In this document: positions 6,437 through 7,305 of the stretch, one piece after another
Numbering within the stretch: position 1 is the stretch's first letter
Layout of the letters: the number at the start of each line of letters is the position of its first letter
From: Archaeoglobales archaeon
GTDB lineage: Archaea; Halobacteriota; Archaeoglobi; Archaeoglobales; Archaeoglobaceae
Direction: 5' to 3'
DNA: 7,305 nt
Assembly: GCA_003662985.1 (NCBI GenBank)
Contig: QMZD01000079.1
Span: forward strand, 1 to 7,305
Translations under genes and position numbers: made by a program
The notes under the pieces: generated by a model
What the model was told of the DNA's origin: nothing
The model's input: only the letters and a program-made list of their open reading frames with translations
Database searches by the model: none

Positions 6437-7305
6437 TTAATCTCCAAGAAATCCTAGATTTCCAGGTTTTAAACTTTCCACAGACTTTTCGAACTCTTCG
6501 ATAAATTCTTCCTCCGTCCCTCTCTCGATTACGCAAGCGGCAGCTATTTTATGGGTTGCATCGGCAAAACCGCCAACCGCATCACTCGCTTTGGGCACTA
6601 GAACGTCAAGCCCCGGAGCTACACCTCTTAGGATCATCCTCTCAAGCTGAGTTGGAGCTCTTCCACTCATTTTCACGGCATTCCAGTCGATTTCTCCAAT
6701 GTCAGGAATGATTCTGGGCATATTCTGAAAGCCTATCAGATACTTCCTTCCATCCACAAACATCATGTCTTTTATTAGCTGACAAAACTCGCCGACGGAC
6801 TTGACGCCCAGGGGGGAAAATCTATCTCCTACATGGAACCATTGAGTGTATCTCCCCACATTGAAACCCTCGTCTCTTAATCTTTCAATTTCTGCACGAA
6901 ACTTCTCCTCTCTTAGTCTATCGAGTTCCTCAGCCTCTTGGAGAGTTTTCTCATCAAAACCTTCAAACAGTACCTTGACAGCATCCCTGTAACATCTCAT
7001 CCCATAACCGCATGCACCAAGATCGGTTAGATACTTCGCAACAATGTCGGCAAACTCATTGAAGAAGTTTATAAAGTACCTTTCCTTGTACTGCTCTAGC
7101 TTTACCTTTACTTGTCCTTCATCAATCGCCTCCTGAAGGGCGAACCTATCTAAACCGAGAACTCCCCCACTTCTGTCGTGATAATCCCCTACAGCCCCTA
7201 TAACGGCGATATAGGCGTACTTCTTTGCTTCCTCGGTTATTCTCCTGAAAAATATATAATTTAGAGTTGCTGCCGATACAAACACATCTCCTGAGATGCC
7301 ACCAA
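6437..7305 (-). CDS. DHH/DHHA1-family phosphoesterase (archaeal RecJ-like), 5'-partial
   Basis: Transcribed leftwards and ending at TAA 6439-6437. The frame stays open to the right edge and reads GGISGDVFVSAATL, so the GTG at 7285 is probably internal and the true start is outside the window. About 288 residues are visible. Near the edge the text matches the region after the DHH motif, and GAVGDYHD (fragment residues 36-43, Asp40 and Asp43) resembles motif IV, where an aspartate binds catalytic metal. A charged, probably helical linker lies around residues 115-145. The end looks like a DHHA1 substrate-binding domain: MSGRAP (212-217) resembles the conserved S-x-R segment, and GGFADATHKIAAAC is an expanded form of the usual GGHxxAAG. 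The family includes RecJ/GAN nucleases and cyclic or short oligonucleotide phosphodiesterases. The DHH motif itself is not in view, so nuclease versus nanoRNase-type activity is open. It converges with the radical SAM operon and is probably unrelated to it. Confidence 0.7.
   Translation of the reverse strand, partial: GGISGDVFVSAATLNYIFFRRITEEAKKYAYIAVIGAVGDYHDRSGGVLGLDRFALQEAIDEGQVKVKLEQYKERYFINFFNEFADIVAKYLTDLGACGYGMRCYRDAVKVLFEGFDEKTLQEAEELDRLREEKFRAEIERLRDEGFNVGRYTQWFHVGDRFSPLGVKSVGEFCQLIKDMMFVDGRKYLIGFQNMPRIIPDIGEIDWNAVKMSGRAPTQLERMILRGVAPGLDVLVPKASDAVGGFADATHKIAAACVIERGTEEEFIEEFEKSVESLKPGNLGFLGD

Noticed and set aside
7283..7305. GTG at 7285 on the minus strand, with AGGAGA just before it, as the true start of the DHH gene
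   Set aside because: The frame continues open to the window edge with GGISGD, which fits the family, and a start here would leave out the DHH motif; the SD-like match is probably chance.

Overview
The window looks like chromosomal DNA of a hyperthermophilic euryarchaeon, most likely from the Archaeoglobales (Archaeoglobus, Ferroglobus or Geoglobus type). The reasons are frequent AGA/AGG arginine and ATA isoleucine codons, archaeal BRE/TATA-like promoters, a soluble multi-PAS histidine kinase with an archaeal-style H box, a strict-anaerobe dehydratase/reductase subunit, and two oxygen-sensitive radical SAM enzymes. The assignment to this order is an inference from gene style, not a match to a known genome.

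Layout. (1) Bases 1-906 (+) carry the C-terminal ~300 residues of a HgdB/BcrC-type D-component of a 2-hydroxyacyl-CoA dehydratase or benzoyl-CoA reductase; its start lies off the left edge. (2) Bases 904-1023 hold a cluster of short direct repeats with palindromic cores, followed by a probable TATA element. (3) Bases 1024-3171 (+) encode a 715-residue cytosolic sensor histidine kinase with four PAS-like domains; the first contains an unusual Cys/His/Pro/Cys motif. (4) Bases 3172-3530 are a long intergenic region with a hand-foldable hairpin, a second inverted repeat, T tracts and a convincing BRE/TATA promoter. (5) Bases 3531-6304 (+) form a two-gene operon: a radical SAM/SPASM protein with an N-terminal four-cysteine module, followed with an ATGA start-stop overlap by a cobalamin-binding-domain radical SAM protein. 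(6) Bases 6305-6436 separate convergent genes. (7) Bases 6437-7305 (-) hold the C-terminal part of a DHH/DHHA1 (RecJ-like) phosphoesterase; its start lies off the right edge.

How the genes fit together. The two radical SAM genes are the only clear functional unit: they are translationally coupled and have their own promoter, so they probably act in one pathway, with one enzyme likely methylating or rearranging a substrate and the other doing SPASM-type chemistry. The substrate is not visible, and no precursor peptide, transporter or response regulator is encoded nearby. The kinase appears to be an orphan. The flanking dehydratase and DHH genes look unrelated to the pair. The radical SAM pair is the best candidate here for undescribed biology.
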